Assembly: GCA_021768985.1 (NCBI GenBank)
Contig: JAETTR010000030.1
Coordinates: forward strand, 1-10,129
DNA: 10,129 nt
Reading direction: 5' to 3'
Origin: Bacillota bacterium
Lineage (GTDB): Bacteria > Bacillota > Clostridia > Christensenellales > Borkfalkiaceae
Part shown: in pieces, positions 1 to 5,969 of the stretch
Layout: every line of letters begins with the position of its first letter
How positions within the stretch are numbered: position 1 is the stretch's first letter
The notes under the pieces: model-generated
What the model saw: the letters and a program-made list of their open reading frames with translations, nothing else
Told to the model about the DNA's origin: nothing
Databases searched by the model: none
Made by a program: the position numbers and the translations under genes

Positions 1-861
1 GTACACCTGCTTCGGCACGGGAAGCCCGAGCGCCATTAAAATCGCGGGCCAGATGATGGCGTGGAAGCGCACGATCTCCTTTCCGACCATGTGCAGATCG
101 GCTTCCCAGAATTTGCGGAACAGGCTGTCGTCCTCGCTCAGATAGCCGAGCGCGGAAATATAGTTGGAGAGCGCGTCGATCCACACGTACGCGTAGTGCT
201 TGGGATCGAAGGGAAGCGGAACCCCCCACTTGACCGTGGTACGGGAAACAGAGAGGTCCTGCAAACCGGGCTTTAAGAAATTGTTCACCATTTCGTTCAC
301 GCGCGACTTGGGCTGTAAAAATTCGGGGTTGTCCTCGTACAGCTTTAAAATGCGGGGCGCGTATTTGCTCAAGCGGAAGAAATAGCTCTCCTCCTTCTGA
401 AGGGTCACCTCCCGCCCGCAGTCGGGGCACTTGCCCCCTTTCAGCTGGGCTTCCGTCCACATGCTCTCGCACGGGGTGCAGTACCAACCGCTGTATTCCG
501 CCTTGTACAGATCCCCGCTTTCGTAGAGCTTTTCGTAGATCTTCTGCACGCAGGCGACGTGGTCCGCGTCCGTCGTGCGCAGGAAACGGTCGTACGAGAT
601 ATCGAGCAACCGCCACATATCCTTCATTTCGGCGACGAGCGGATCGATGAACTGCATGGGCGTGACCCCGCGGCTCTTCGCCGCCTTTTCGATCTTTTGT
701 CCGTGCTCGTCGGTGCCTGTCAGAAAGAACACCTCTTCGCCGAGCATTTTATGGAATCGGGCGAGCGCGTCGCAGATGACCGTCGTATAGCAGTGCCCGA
801 TATGCCAGTTCCCGCTGGGATAATAGATCGGCGTGGTGATATAGTACTTTTTCTTTTCCAT
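1..861 (-). CDS. metG: Methionyl-tRNA synthetase, N-terminal part (runs off left edge)
   Basis: This enzyme charges tRNA-Met with methionine in the cytoplasm, using ATP. The 287 codons present hold the class I Rossmann catalytic domain. The N-terminus reads ITTPIYYPSGNWHIGH, with the HIGH signature at residues 20-23, followed by LTGTDEHGQKI at about 48-57. A connective-peptide zinc knuckle has Cys128, Cys131, Cys145 and Cys148 (CTPC...CPDC). The conserved YVWIDALSNYI and HMVGKEIVRFHAIIWPA blocks lie at about 225-235 and 257-273. The KMSKS loop and anticodon-binding domain would lie beyond the edge. The ATG at 861 follows an AGAGGT Shine-Dalgarno site at 867-872 with a 5-nt gap. The gene follows gyrA in the same direction, separated by a terminator and its own candidate promoters. 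Identification is secure; completeness cannot be judged. Confidence 0.96.
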   Translation of the reverse strand, partial: MEKKKYYITTPIYYPSGNWHIGHCYTTVICDALARFHKMLGEEVFFLTGTDEHGQKIEKAAKSRGVTPMQFIDPLVAEMKDMWRLLDISYDRFLRTTDADHVACVQKIYEKLYESGDLYKAEYSGWYCTPCESMWTEAQLKGGKCPDCGREVTLQKEESYFFRLSKYAPRILKLYEDNPEFLQPKSRVNEMVNNFLKPGLQDLSVSRTTVKWGVPLPFDPKHYAYVWIDALSNYISALGYLSEDDSLFRKFWEADLHMVGKEIVRFHAIIWPAILMALGLPVPKQVY

Positions 862-866
862 GTTTT

Positions 867-872
867 ACCTCT
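867..872 (-). promoter_or_regulatory. metG ribosome binding site
   Basis: AGAGGT on the minus strand, 5 nt before the metG ATG. It supports the start at 861. Confidence 0.7.
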
Positions 873-878
873 CGTATG

Positions 879-907
879 ATTATACCCTATCCGCAACAAA
901 AAGTAAA
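879..907 (-). promoter_or_regulatory. Candidate metG promoter P2
   Basis: A perfect TATAAT (879-884) lies 17 nt downstream of TTTACT (902-907, four of six matches to the -35 consensus). Transcription would begin about 10-12 nt before the metG ATG, leaving a leader with little more than the Shine-Dalgarno site. It could act in tandem with P1 or be fortuitous. Confidence 0.45.
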
Positions 908-928
908 TTATTTGCGGGCAAAATAATT

Positions 929-957
929 TTTATAACCGATCGGACTTCGCTTGTCAA
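929..957 (-). promoter_or_regulatory. Candidate metG promoter P1 (sigma-A type)
   Basis: On the minus strand a consensus -35 TTGACA (952-957) is followed by a 17-nt spacer and TATAAA (929-934, five of six matches to the -10 consensus). It lies just beyond the gyrA terminator and would give a metG leader of about 60 nt. That is too short for a T-box riboswitch. The assignment rests on consensus match and position only. Confidence 0.75.
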
Positions 958-964
958 CCGAACG

Positions 965-999
965 AAAACGCCGCGGCTTTCTTTCCGAAAGCCGCGGCG
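965..999 (-). terminator. Intrinsic terminator after gyrA
   Basis: A perfect 13-bp G+C-rich stem (969-981 with 987-999) has a 5-nt loop. On the minus strand it is followed by TTTT and then CGTT. It starts 13 nt after the gyrA stop codon, as expected for a rho-independent terminator of gyrBA. The U-tract is short. On the plus strand a T-run also follows the stem after four bases, so it might work in both directions. Confidence 0.82.
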
Positions 1000-1011
1000 C
1001 ACGTTTTTATC

Positions 1012-3609
1012 TTATTCTTCTCCGTCGGTCGACGCCGTTTCGGTCGCCGTATCCTCGGGCTCGGCGCCCTCCGCAAGCTCCTCCGGACTCAGATCCGCCG
1101 CCGTTTCCTCGGGCGCGATCGTCTCCGCCTCTTCGTCCTTTTCGGTGACGGCAACCGTTGCCACCGCGCCGCCGCGCACGTTCATCAGGCGCACGCCGCG
1201 CGTGTTTCTGCCGATGTGCGAAATATCCTCCGCGTGCATACGGATAATAATTCCCGCCGAGGTGACGAGCATGACGTCGAGCTCGTCGTTCACGAGCTTC
1301 ATGTTCACGAGCTTACCCGTCTTTTCGTTGAACACGCCCGCCTTGATGCCCTTGCCGCCGCGGGACTGCAAGCGGTAATCGACGGGGTCGGTGCGCTTGC
1401 CGTAGCCGTTTTCGGACACGGTGAGAACGTCGTACCCTTCGCGCAGGACGAGCATATCCACCACCTCGTCGCCCTTCGAAAGGTTCATGGCGCGCACGCC
1501 CATGGTGTCGCGCCCCATCGGACGGGCATCGCTCTCCTTAAAGCGAATGCACTTGCCCGAACGGCTCGCCACGATCAGCTCGTCGCCGTCGGTCGCGAAC
1601 TGCACGGAAATCAGCTCGTCGCCTTCCACGATCTTGATCGCGATTTTTCCGCTGCGCAAAATGTGGTCGAACTCGCTCGTGGCGGTCTTTTTCACGAGCC
1701 CGTTCTTGGTCGCCATGACAAGATACCCGCTTCCGTTTTCGAGTACGGGCAGAATGGTCGCGATCTTCTCGCCCGCGCTCAACTGTACGATATTCACGAT
1801 CGCGCGCCCGCGCGCCGTGCGGTTCGCCTCGGGAATCTCGTACCCCTTGATGGAGTATACTTTCCCGAAGTTCGAGAAGAGCAGAATAGGCTTGTGCGTG
1901 GAGCACACGAACATCTGCTCGACGAAATCGTCCTCCTTGGGGCGGTGCGCCGTAATGCCCACGCCGCCGCGGTTCTGCGCGCGGTACTCGGCGACGGGAA
2001 TGCGCTTGATATAGCCGCCGTGCGTCATGGAAATGACGACGTCCTCTTCGTCGATCAGGTCCTCGTCCTCGATCGCGCCGTAGTCCACGGAAATTTCCGT
2101 CTTGCGCTCGGAGGGGTATTTCGCCTTGATCGTCATTAAATCGTTGCGGATGATGGAAAGCACGCGGGGTTCGTTCGCGAGAATATCCTTCAAATCCGCG
2201 ATCGTCGCGTGGAGCGCGTCGAGCTCGTCCTTCAGCTTCTCCACTTCGAGGGAAGTGAGTCGTTGCAGGCGCATTTCCAGAATGGCGTTCGCCTGTTTTT
2301 CCGAGAGCTCGAACGCCTGCGTGAGCTTGTCGGTCGCGTCGTACTTATCCTTCGAAGATTTGATGATGCGGATCACCTCGTCCACGTTCGCAAGCGCGAG
2401 CACCAAGCCCTCGATGATGTGCGCGCGCTCCTCCGTTTTGGCGAGGTCGTAACGCGTTCTTCTGACGATGACTTCCTTCTGGTGCGCGAGGTAATAGGAG
2501 AGGATTTCGCGCAGGTTGAGCACCTTGGGTTCGGTGCCGTTTTCGACGAGCGCAAGCAGGATAATGCCGTCGGAAATCTGCAAATTGGTGTGCTTGTAGA
2601 GGGAGTTCAGAACGACCTGCGCGTTCGCGTCCTTCTTGCATTCGATGACTATGCGCATACCGTCTCTGCCCGACTCTTCGCGGATATCCGAAATGCCTTC
2701 GAGCCGTTTGTCCCGTACCATGTTCGCGATGGTCTCGATGAGCTGCGCTTTGTTCACCTGATAGGGAATCTCGGTGACCACGATGCGGGAGCGTACGTTC
2801 GCGCCCGTGCCGTGCTCTTCGATTTCGCATTTCGAGCGGATGACGATGCTCCCCTGGCCCGTGCGGTACGCCTTGCGGATTCCGCTTCTGCCCATGATGA
2901 TTCCCCCCGTGGGAAAATCGGGGGAAGGGATATAATTCATGAGCTCTTCGACCGAAATTTCGGGGTTGTCGATCATGGCGATCGTGCCGTCGATAACCTC
3001 CGCGAGGTTGTGGGGCGGAATGTTCGTCGCCATACCCACGGCGATTCCGTCCGAACCGTTGACTAGCAGGTTGGGGAAGCGGGCGGTGAGCACCGCGGGC
3101 TCCATTTCGTTGCCGTCGAAGTTGGGGAAGAAATCCACCGTCTCTTTGTCGAGGTCGCGCAGCATTTCCGCCGCGAGCTTGGAAAGACGGGCTTCGGTAT
3201 AACGCATTGCCGCGGGGGGATCGCCGTCCACCGAACCGAAGTTTCCGTGCCCGTCCACGAGCGGGAAGTTGATCGAGAAATCCTGCGCGAGACGGACGAG
3301 CGCGTCGTATACCGAGCTGTCGCCGTGCGGGTGGAATTTACCGAGCACGTCGCCGACGATACGGGCGCACTTCCGGTACGCCTTATCGTTGTACAGACCC
3401 ATTTCGTGCATGGCGAATAAAATTCTGCGGTGCACCGGTTTCAGACCGTCGCGCACGTCGGGAATGGCGCGCGATTTGTTTACCGCCATTGCATAGGCGA
3501 TAAACGACTTTTTCAGCTCGTCGTCCACCTCTACGTCGAGGATCTTCGTCATGGCGAGCGTCTTTTTAAATTCTTCGGTGAGCTCGGGGCTCGTTTCTTT
3601 TTTAGCCAA
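1012..3609 (-). CDS. gyrA: DNA gyrase subunit A
   Basis: GyrA is the DNA cleavage and wrapping subunit of the A2B2 gyrase that introduces negative supercoils. The 865-aa product opens with the winged-helix breakage-reunion domain. AAMRYTEARLS places the catalytic tyrosine at Tyr137. HPHGDSSVYD (93-102) is the quinolone-contact region, with Ser98 and Asp102 at the positions of E. coli Ser83 and Asp87, so no classic resistance substitution is present. The C-terminal beta-pinwheel starts near residue 515. QNRGGVG (545-551) stands at the usual GyrA-box position, and QSRGGKG recurs at 748-754. A strongly acidic tail of about 40 residues ends the protein. The start is TTG, preceded by AAGGAGG with a 10-nt gap; no better start is seen. 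It lies 91 bp after gyrB, presumably in one transcript. The GyrA boxes make ParC unlikely. Confidence 0.97.
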   Translation of the reverse strand: MAKKETSPELTEEFKKTLAMTKILDVEVDDELKKSFIAYAMAVNKSRAIPDVRDGLKPVHRRILFAMHEMGLYNDKAYRKCARIVGDVLGKFHPHGDSSVYDALVRLAQDFSINFPLVDGHGNFGSVDGDPPAAMRYTEARLSKLAAEMLRDLDKETVDFFPNFDGNEMEPAVLTARFPNLLVNGSDGIAVGMATNIPPHNLAEVIDGTIAMIDNPEISVEELMNYIPSPDFPTGGIIMGRSGIRKAYRTGQGSIVIRSKCEIEEHGTGANVRSRIVVTEIPYQVNKAQLIETIANMVRDKRLEGISDIREESGRDGMRIVIECKKDANAQVVLNSLYKHTNLQISDGIILLALVENGTEPKVLNLREILSYYLAHQKEVIVRRTRYDLAKTEERAHIIEGLVLALANVDEVIRIIKSSKDKYDATDKLTQAFELSEKQANAILEMRLQRLTSLEVEKLKDELDALHATIADLKDILANEPRVLSIIRNDLMTIKAKYPSERKTEISVDYGAIEDEDLIDEEDVVISMTHGGYIKRIPVAEYRAQNRGGVGITAHRPKEDDFVEQMFVCSTHKPILLFSNFGKVYSIKGYEIPEANRTARGRAIVNIVQLSAGEKIATILPVLENGSGYLVMATKNGLVKKTATSEFDHILRSGKIAIKIVEGDELISVQFATDGDELIVASRSGKCIRFKESDARPMGRDTMGVRAMNLSKGDEVVDMLVLREGYDVLTVSENGYGKRTDPVDYRLQSRGGKGIKAGVFNEKTGKLVNMKLVNDELDVMLVTSAGIIIRMHAEDISHIGRNTRGVRLMNVRGGAVATVAVTEKDEEAETIAPEETAADLSPEELAEGAEPEDTATETASTDGEE

Positions 3610-3626
3610 GGGGCTTTCCCCTCCTT
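3609..3626 (-). promoter_or_regulatory. gyrA ribosome binding site within a small hairpin at a TTG start
   Basis: The strong Shine-Dalgarno AAGGAGG (3620-3626) lies 10 nt before a TTG start codon. The bases between form AGGGG-AAAG-CCCCT (3609-3622), a 5-bp stem that includes part of the Shine-Dalgarno site and the first base of the start codon. The stem could occlude initiation or shorten the effective spacing. It decides the start by position and could tune the GyrA:GyrB ratio; that role is inference. Confidence 0.6.
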
Positions 3627-3664
3627 ATTTCATTTTCGTGTTTGTTTCGGTCAACCCGTATCTC

Positions 3665-3699
3665 TCGCGGAATTTCTTTTGCAAAAAAGAAATTCGTGA
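3665..3699. repeat. gyrB-gyrA intergenic hairpin, member of the CACGA/TTTCTTT palindrome family
   Basis: An 11-bp perfect stem (3670-3680 with 3685-3695) has a 4-nt loop, and the pairing extends outward through one bulge. On the minus strand it begins with TTCACGAATTTCTTT, right after the gyrB stop codon. The arm nearly matches those upstream of gyrB, after spoVT and before the flippase gene. No U-tract follows, so it is probably not a terminator. It may stabilise the gyrB mRNA end or affect gyrA expression. Confidence 0.7.
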
Positions 3700-3700
3700 A

Positions 3701-5614
3701 CTAAATGTCAAGATCTTTTACCAGCGTCGCATTCTCTTCGATAAACTGACGACGGAGCGCAGGGCTGTCGCCCATGAGAATCGTGAACATTTTGTCCGCT
3801 TCGATCGCGTCCTTCATGCTCACCTTCACGAGCGTGCGGGTCGTGGGGTTCATGGTCGTATCCCAGAGCTGTTCGGTACTCATTTCGCCCAGACCCTTGT
3901 ACCGCTGATATTCGACTTTGTTGTTGTTCTCGGCGTCGTAAGCCGTCTTTTCCTCTTCCGAGTACAGATACACGTCCTCCTTGCCCTTCACGCTCGCCTT
4001 GTAGAGCGGGGGCATGGCGGAATACACGTGCCCGTGCTCGATCAGCGGACGCATATAGCGGAACAGGAAGGTCAGGAGCAGAATACGGATATGCGCGCCG
4101 TCCACGTCGGCATCCGTCATGGAGATGATGCGGTCGTAGCGGAGCTTGCTCTCGTCGAAGTCGTCCAGAATTCCGCACCCGAACGCCGTGATCATCGCCT
4201 TGATTTCCGCGTTTTCGAGCACGCGGTTCAAACGCACCTTTTCCACGTTCAGGATTTTACCGCGGAGGGGCAGGATCGCCTGGAATCTGCGGTCCCGACC
4301 CTGCTTCGCCGTGCCGCCCGCCGAGTCGCCCTCTACGATATAGATCTCGCAGAGCTCGGGGCGCTTATCCGAACAGTCGGCAAGCTTGCCGGGGAGGGTC
4401 GTGCTTTCGAGCACGCCCTTACGGCGGGTCAGCTCGCGGGCGTTTCTCGCCGCGTCGCGCGCCTTCTGCGCCGTGATGCAGCGGAGCACCAGCTCGCGCG
4501 CCTCGGCGGGGTGTTCCTCCATATAGGTGCCGAACTTATCCGCCACGCACTTGCTCACGAAAGGACGGATAAAGCTGTTGTTCAGTTTATCCTTGGTCTG
4601 CGATTCGAACTGCGCGTTTTCGAGCTTGACGGAAACGACGGCGGTAATGCCCTCGCGCACGTCCTCGCCCGTCAGACGGTCGCTGTCCTTCAACACGTTC
4701 AGCCGCTTGCCCGCGTCGTTGATGACCTTGGTAAGCGCGAGCTTCAGCCCGTCGATATGGGTGCCGCCGTCGATCGTGTTGACGTTGTTCGCATAGGAAT
4801 AGATGACCTCGTTGTAGCCCTCGTTGTACTGCATGGCGATTTCGCACACGGTCGTGCCTTCCTGCGCCTCGAAGTACAGCGGTTCGGAGAAGAGCACGTT
4901 GTTGCCCTTGTTGATCTCCTCCACGAGCTCGCGGATTCCGCCCTGATAGCAGAATTTATCCGAACGCTCCGTCTCGCCGCGCTTGTCGGTCAGCGTGATC
5001 GTCAGCCCCTTGTTGAGGAAGGCGAGCTCCTTTAACCGCACTTTCAGCGTTTCATATTTAAAGACGATCGTTTCGAAAATTTCGGCGTCGGGGAAGAAGG
5101 TAACCTTCGTGCCCGTCTTGTCGGTATCGCCGATCACCTGCAACGCGCGCTGGGGCACGCCGCGGTTGTAAACCTGTTTGTAGATATGTCCGTTCTGGCA
5201 GACCTCCGCTTCCAGCCATTCGGAGAGCGCGTTGACCGCCTTAACGCCCACGCCGTGCAGACCGCTCGAAACCTTGTAGCCCGAATCGCCGCCGAACTTG
5301 CCGCCCGCGTTGACTTTGGTAAACACGACTTCTACGGTCGAAATTCCCTCTTTGGGGTGGATCGCGGTGGGAATGCCCCGTCCGTTGTCCTCGATCGTGC
5401 ACGACCCGTCGGCGTTCACCGTAACGTCCACTTGCGTGCAATACCCCGCGAGCGCTTCGTCGATCGAGTTGTCGACGACTTCGCTTACGAGGTGGTGAAG
5501 TCCGCGCTCGTCGGTAGAGCTGATATACATACCGGGGCGCTTGCGGATATGCTCGAGCCCGTCGAGCACCTGAATTTGTTCGGCGCCGTAAGCTCCTTCT
5601 ACTTTTTCTGCCAT
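3701..5614 (-). CDS. gyrB: DNA gyrase subunit B
   Basis: GyrB is the ATPase subunit of gyrase and, with GyrA, drives ATP-dependent negative supercoiling. The 637-aa product begins with a GHKL ATPase: EVVDNSIDEALAGYC with the Mg-binding Asn49, DNGRGIP (76-82) and GLHGVGVKA (119-127). The transducer domain carries QTKDKLNN with the ATP-contact lysine at 341. The TOPRIM domain has EGDSAGG (428-434, catalytic Glu428) and the metal-binding DADVDG (501-506). QRYKGLGEM and the usual C-terminus close the protein. Length matches the short Gram-positive form, without the insertion seen in enterobacteria. The ATG at 5614 is chosen because AGGAG lies 7 nt upstream; an in-frame GTG at 5638 lies before that site. 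gyrA follows in the same direction. A long structured leader precedes the gene. ParE is less likely because gyrA follows and a GyrA box is present. Confidence 0.97.
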   Translation of the reverse strand: MAEKVEGAYGAEQIQVLDGLEHIRKRPGMYISSTDERGLHHLVSEVVDNSIDEALAGYCTQVDVTVNADGSCTIEDNGRGIPTAIHPKEGISTVEVVFTKVNAGGKFGGDSGYKVSSGLHGVGVKAVNALSEWLEAEVCQNGHIYKQVYNRGVPQRALQVIGDTDKTGTKVTFFPDAEIFETIVFKYETLKVRLKELAFLNKGLTITLTDKRGETERSDKFCYQGGIRELVEEINKGNNVLFSEPLYFEAQEGTTVCEIAMQYNEGYNEVIYSYANNVNTIDGGTHIDGLKLALTKVINDAGKRLNVLKDSDRLTGEDVREGITAVVSVKLENAQFESQTKDKLNNSFIRPFVSKCVADKFGTYMEEHPAEARELVLRCITAQKARDAARNARELTRRKGVLESTTLPGKLADCSDKRPELCEIYIVEGDSAGGTAKQGRDRRFQAILPLRGKILNVEKVRLNRVLENAEIKAMITAFGCGILDDFDESKLRYDRIISMTDADVDGAHIRILLLTFLFRYMRPLIEHGHVYSAMPPLYKASVKGKEDVYLYSEEEKTAYDAENNNKVEYQRYKGLGEMSTEQLWDTTMNPTTRTLVKVSMKDAIEADKMFTILMGDSPALRRQFIEENATLVKDLDI

Positions 5615-5621
5615 TTCCACA

Positions 5622-5626
5622 CTCCT
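5622..5626 (-). promoter_or_regulatory. gyrB ribosome binding site
   Basis: AGGAG on the minus strand, 7 nt before the ATG at 5614. It excludes the upstream in-frame GTG at 5638 as the main start. The repeat hairpin at 5635-5674 ends only about 9 nt upstream of it. Confidence 0.85.
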
Positions 5627-5633
5627 TTTTTGA

Positions 5634-5687
5634 TTCACGAATTTTCTTTCGAGCTGACAAAAGAAATTTTGTGATTTGAGGAAAACC
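5634..5687 (+). repeat. 54-bp dispersed palindromic repeat, copy A (gyrB leader)
   Basis: This stretch matches the reverse complement of 9944-9997 at 48 of 54 positions with no gaps. It contains an imperfect inverted repeat with arms beginning TTCACGAATTTTCTTT, then the shared tail TTTGAGGAAAACC. Relative to copy B, repeat positions 8 and 35 change together from C-G to A-T, keeping the pair, and a G-C becomes G-T; two other pairs are lost. It lies in the predicted gyrB leader in the opposite orientation to transcription. Confidence 0.85.
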
Positions 5688-5726
5688 CTTTCGCGTTATC
5701 TCAAACCCGCAAGCGGGCGAAGGGTT
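5684..5726. other. Nested hairpin in the gyrB leader
   Basis: AACCCTTTCGC (5684-5694) pairs with GCGAAGGGTT (5717-5726) through one bulged base. An inner CCCGC/GCGGG hairpin (5706-5710 with 5713-5717) has an AA loop and competes for one base. The outer arm overlaps the last bases of repeat copy A. With the flanking hairpins, it makes most of the predicted leader structured. Confidence 0.6.
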
Positions 5727-5742
5727 CGCCGAATTCCGTTTC

Positions 5743-5775
5743 CGCGCATACGCGTACGTACGCGTATGCGCGCGT
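5743..5775. promoter_or_regulatory. 30-nt perfect palindrome and alternating pyrimidine-purine tract in the gyrB leader
   Basis: Bases 5743-5772 are a perfect palindrome, each half being CGCGCATACGCGTAC or its complement. The same bases, extended to 5775, alternate strictly between pyrimidine and purine, mostly as CG, TA, CA and TG steps. Such tracts are known to adopt Z-DNA under negative supercoiling, and perfect palindromes can extrude cruciforms. The tract lies about 17-47 nt downstream of the predicted gyrB transcription start. It could alternatively be an operator or simply an RNA hairpin. The sequence property is certain; the role is inferred. Confidence 0.75.
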
Positions 5776-5795
5776 TCACAATTTATATTACCGTT

Positions 5796-5824
5796 AGTAT
5801 AGCACTTTTTACAAAACTTGTACA
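5796..5824 (-). promoter_or_regulatory. Candidate gyrBA promoter with extended -10
   Basis: On the minus strand TATACT (5796-5801, five of six matches) is preceded by TGC, an extended -10, and by TGTACA (5819-5824, four of six) with a 17-nt spacer. It lies between the dus terminator and gyrB. Transcription would start near 5789 and give a leader of about 175 nt carrying three hairpin structures. Confidence 0.65.
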
Positions 5825-5866
5825 GCAAATTTTCGGTCGGTTTTTCGGAATTTTCCGCAAATACGC

Positions 5867-5898
5867 AAAAAAGGCGCGTATTTTGCCCTACGCGCCTT
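5867..5898 (-). terminator. Intrinsic terminator after dus
   Basis: A perfect 10-bp stem, AAGGCGCGTA (5871-5880) with its complement at 5889-5898, has an 8-nt loop. On the minus strand it ends in a run of six T (5867-5872). It lies about 70 nt after the dus stop codon and ends the flippase-mazG-dus unit ahead of the gyrBA promoter. It is a textbook rho-independent terminator. Confidence 0.9.
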
Positions 5899-5969
5899 CC
5901 GAACCCTTTCTTTGTCTTGTCATACCGAAACGCCGTGCCGCCGTTTTAAACGGCAATGCGCACCGCGTG

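Noticed and set aside
862..960. T-box or SAM riboswitch before metG
   Set aside because: The leader is under 100 nt and shows no T-box sequence or multi-stem riboswitch core.
3291..3321. Fluoroquinolone-resistance substitution in GyrA
   Set aside because: The key positions are serine (98) and aspartate (102), the usual sensitive-type residues.
1216..5035. Long plus-strand open frames opposite gyrA and gyrB (up to 494 codons)
   Set aside because: They are antisense shadows of G+C-rich coding sequence. Their products are low-complexity His/Arg/Val-rich and match nothing, while the minus-strand genes are unmistakable.
5615..5638. Longer gyrB start at GTG 5638
   Set aside because: The Shine-Dalgarno AGGAG lies downstream of it and 7 nt before the ATG at 5614. 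The extra eight residues are unlike GyrB.
5940..5954. Short palindrome GCCGTTTTAAACGGC after dus
   Set aside because: It has almost no loop and no U-tract. The clear terminator is the stem at 5871-5898.
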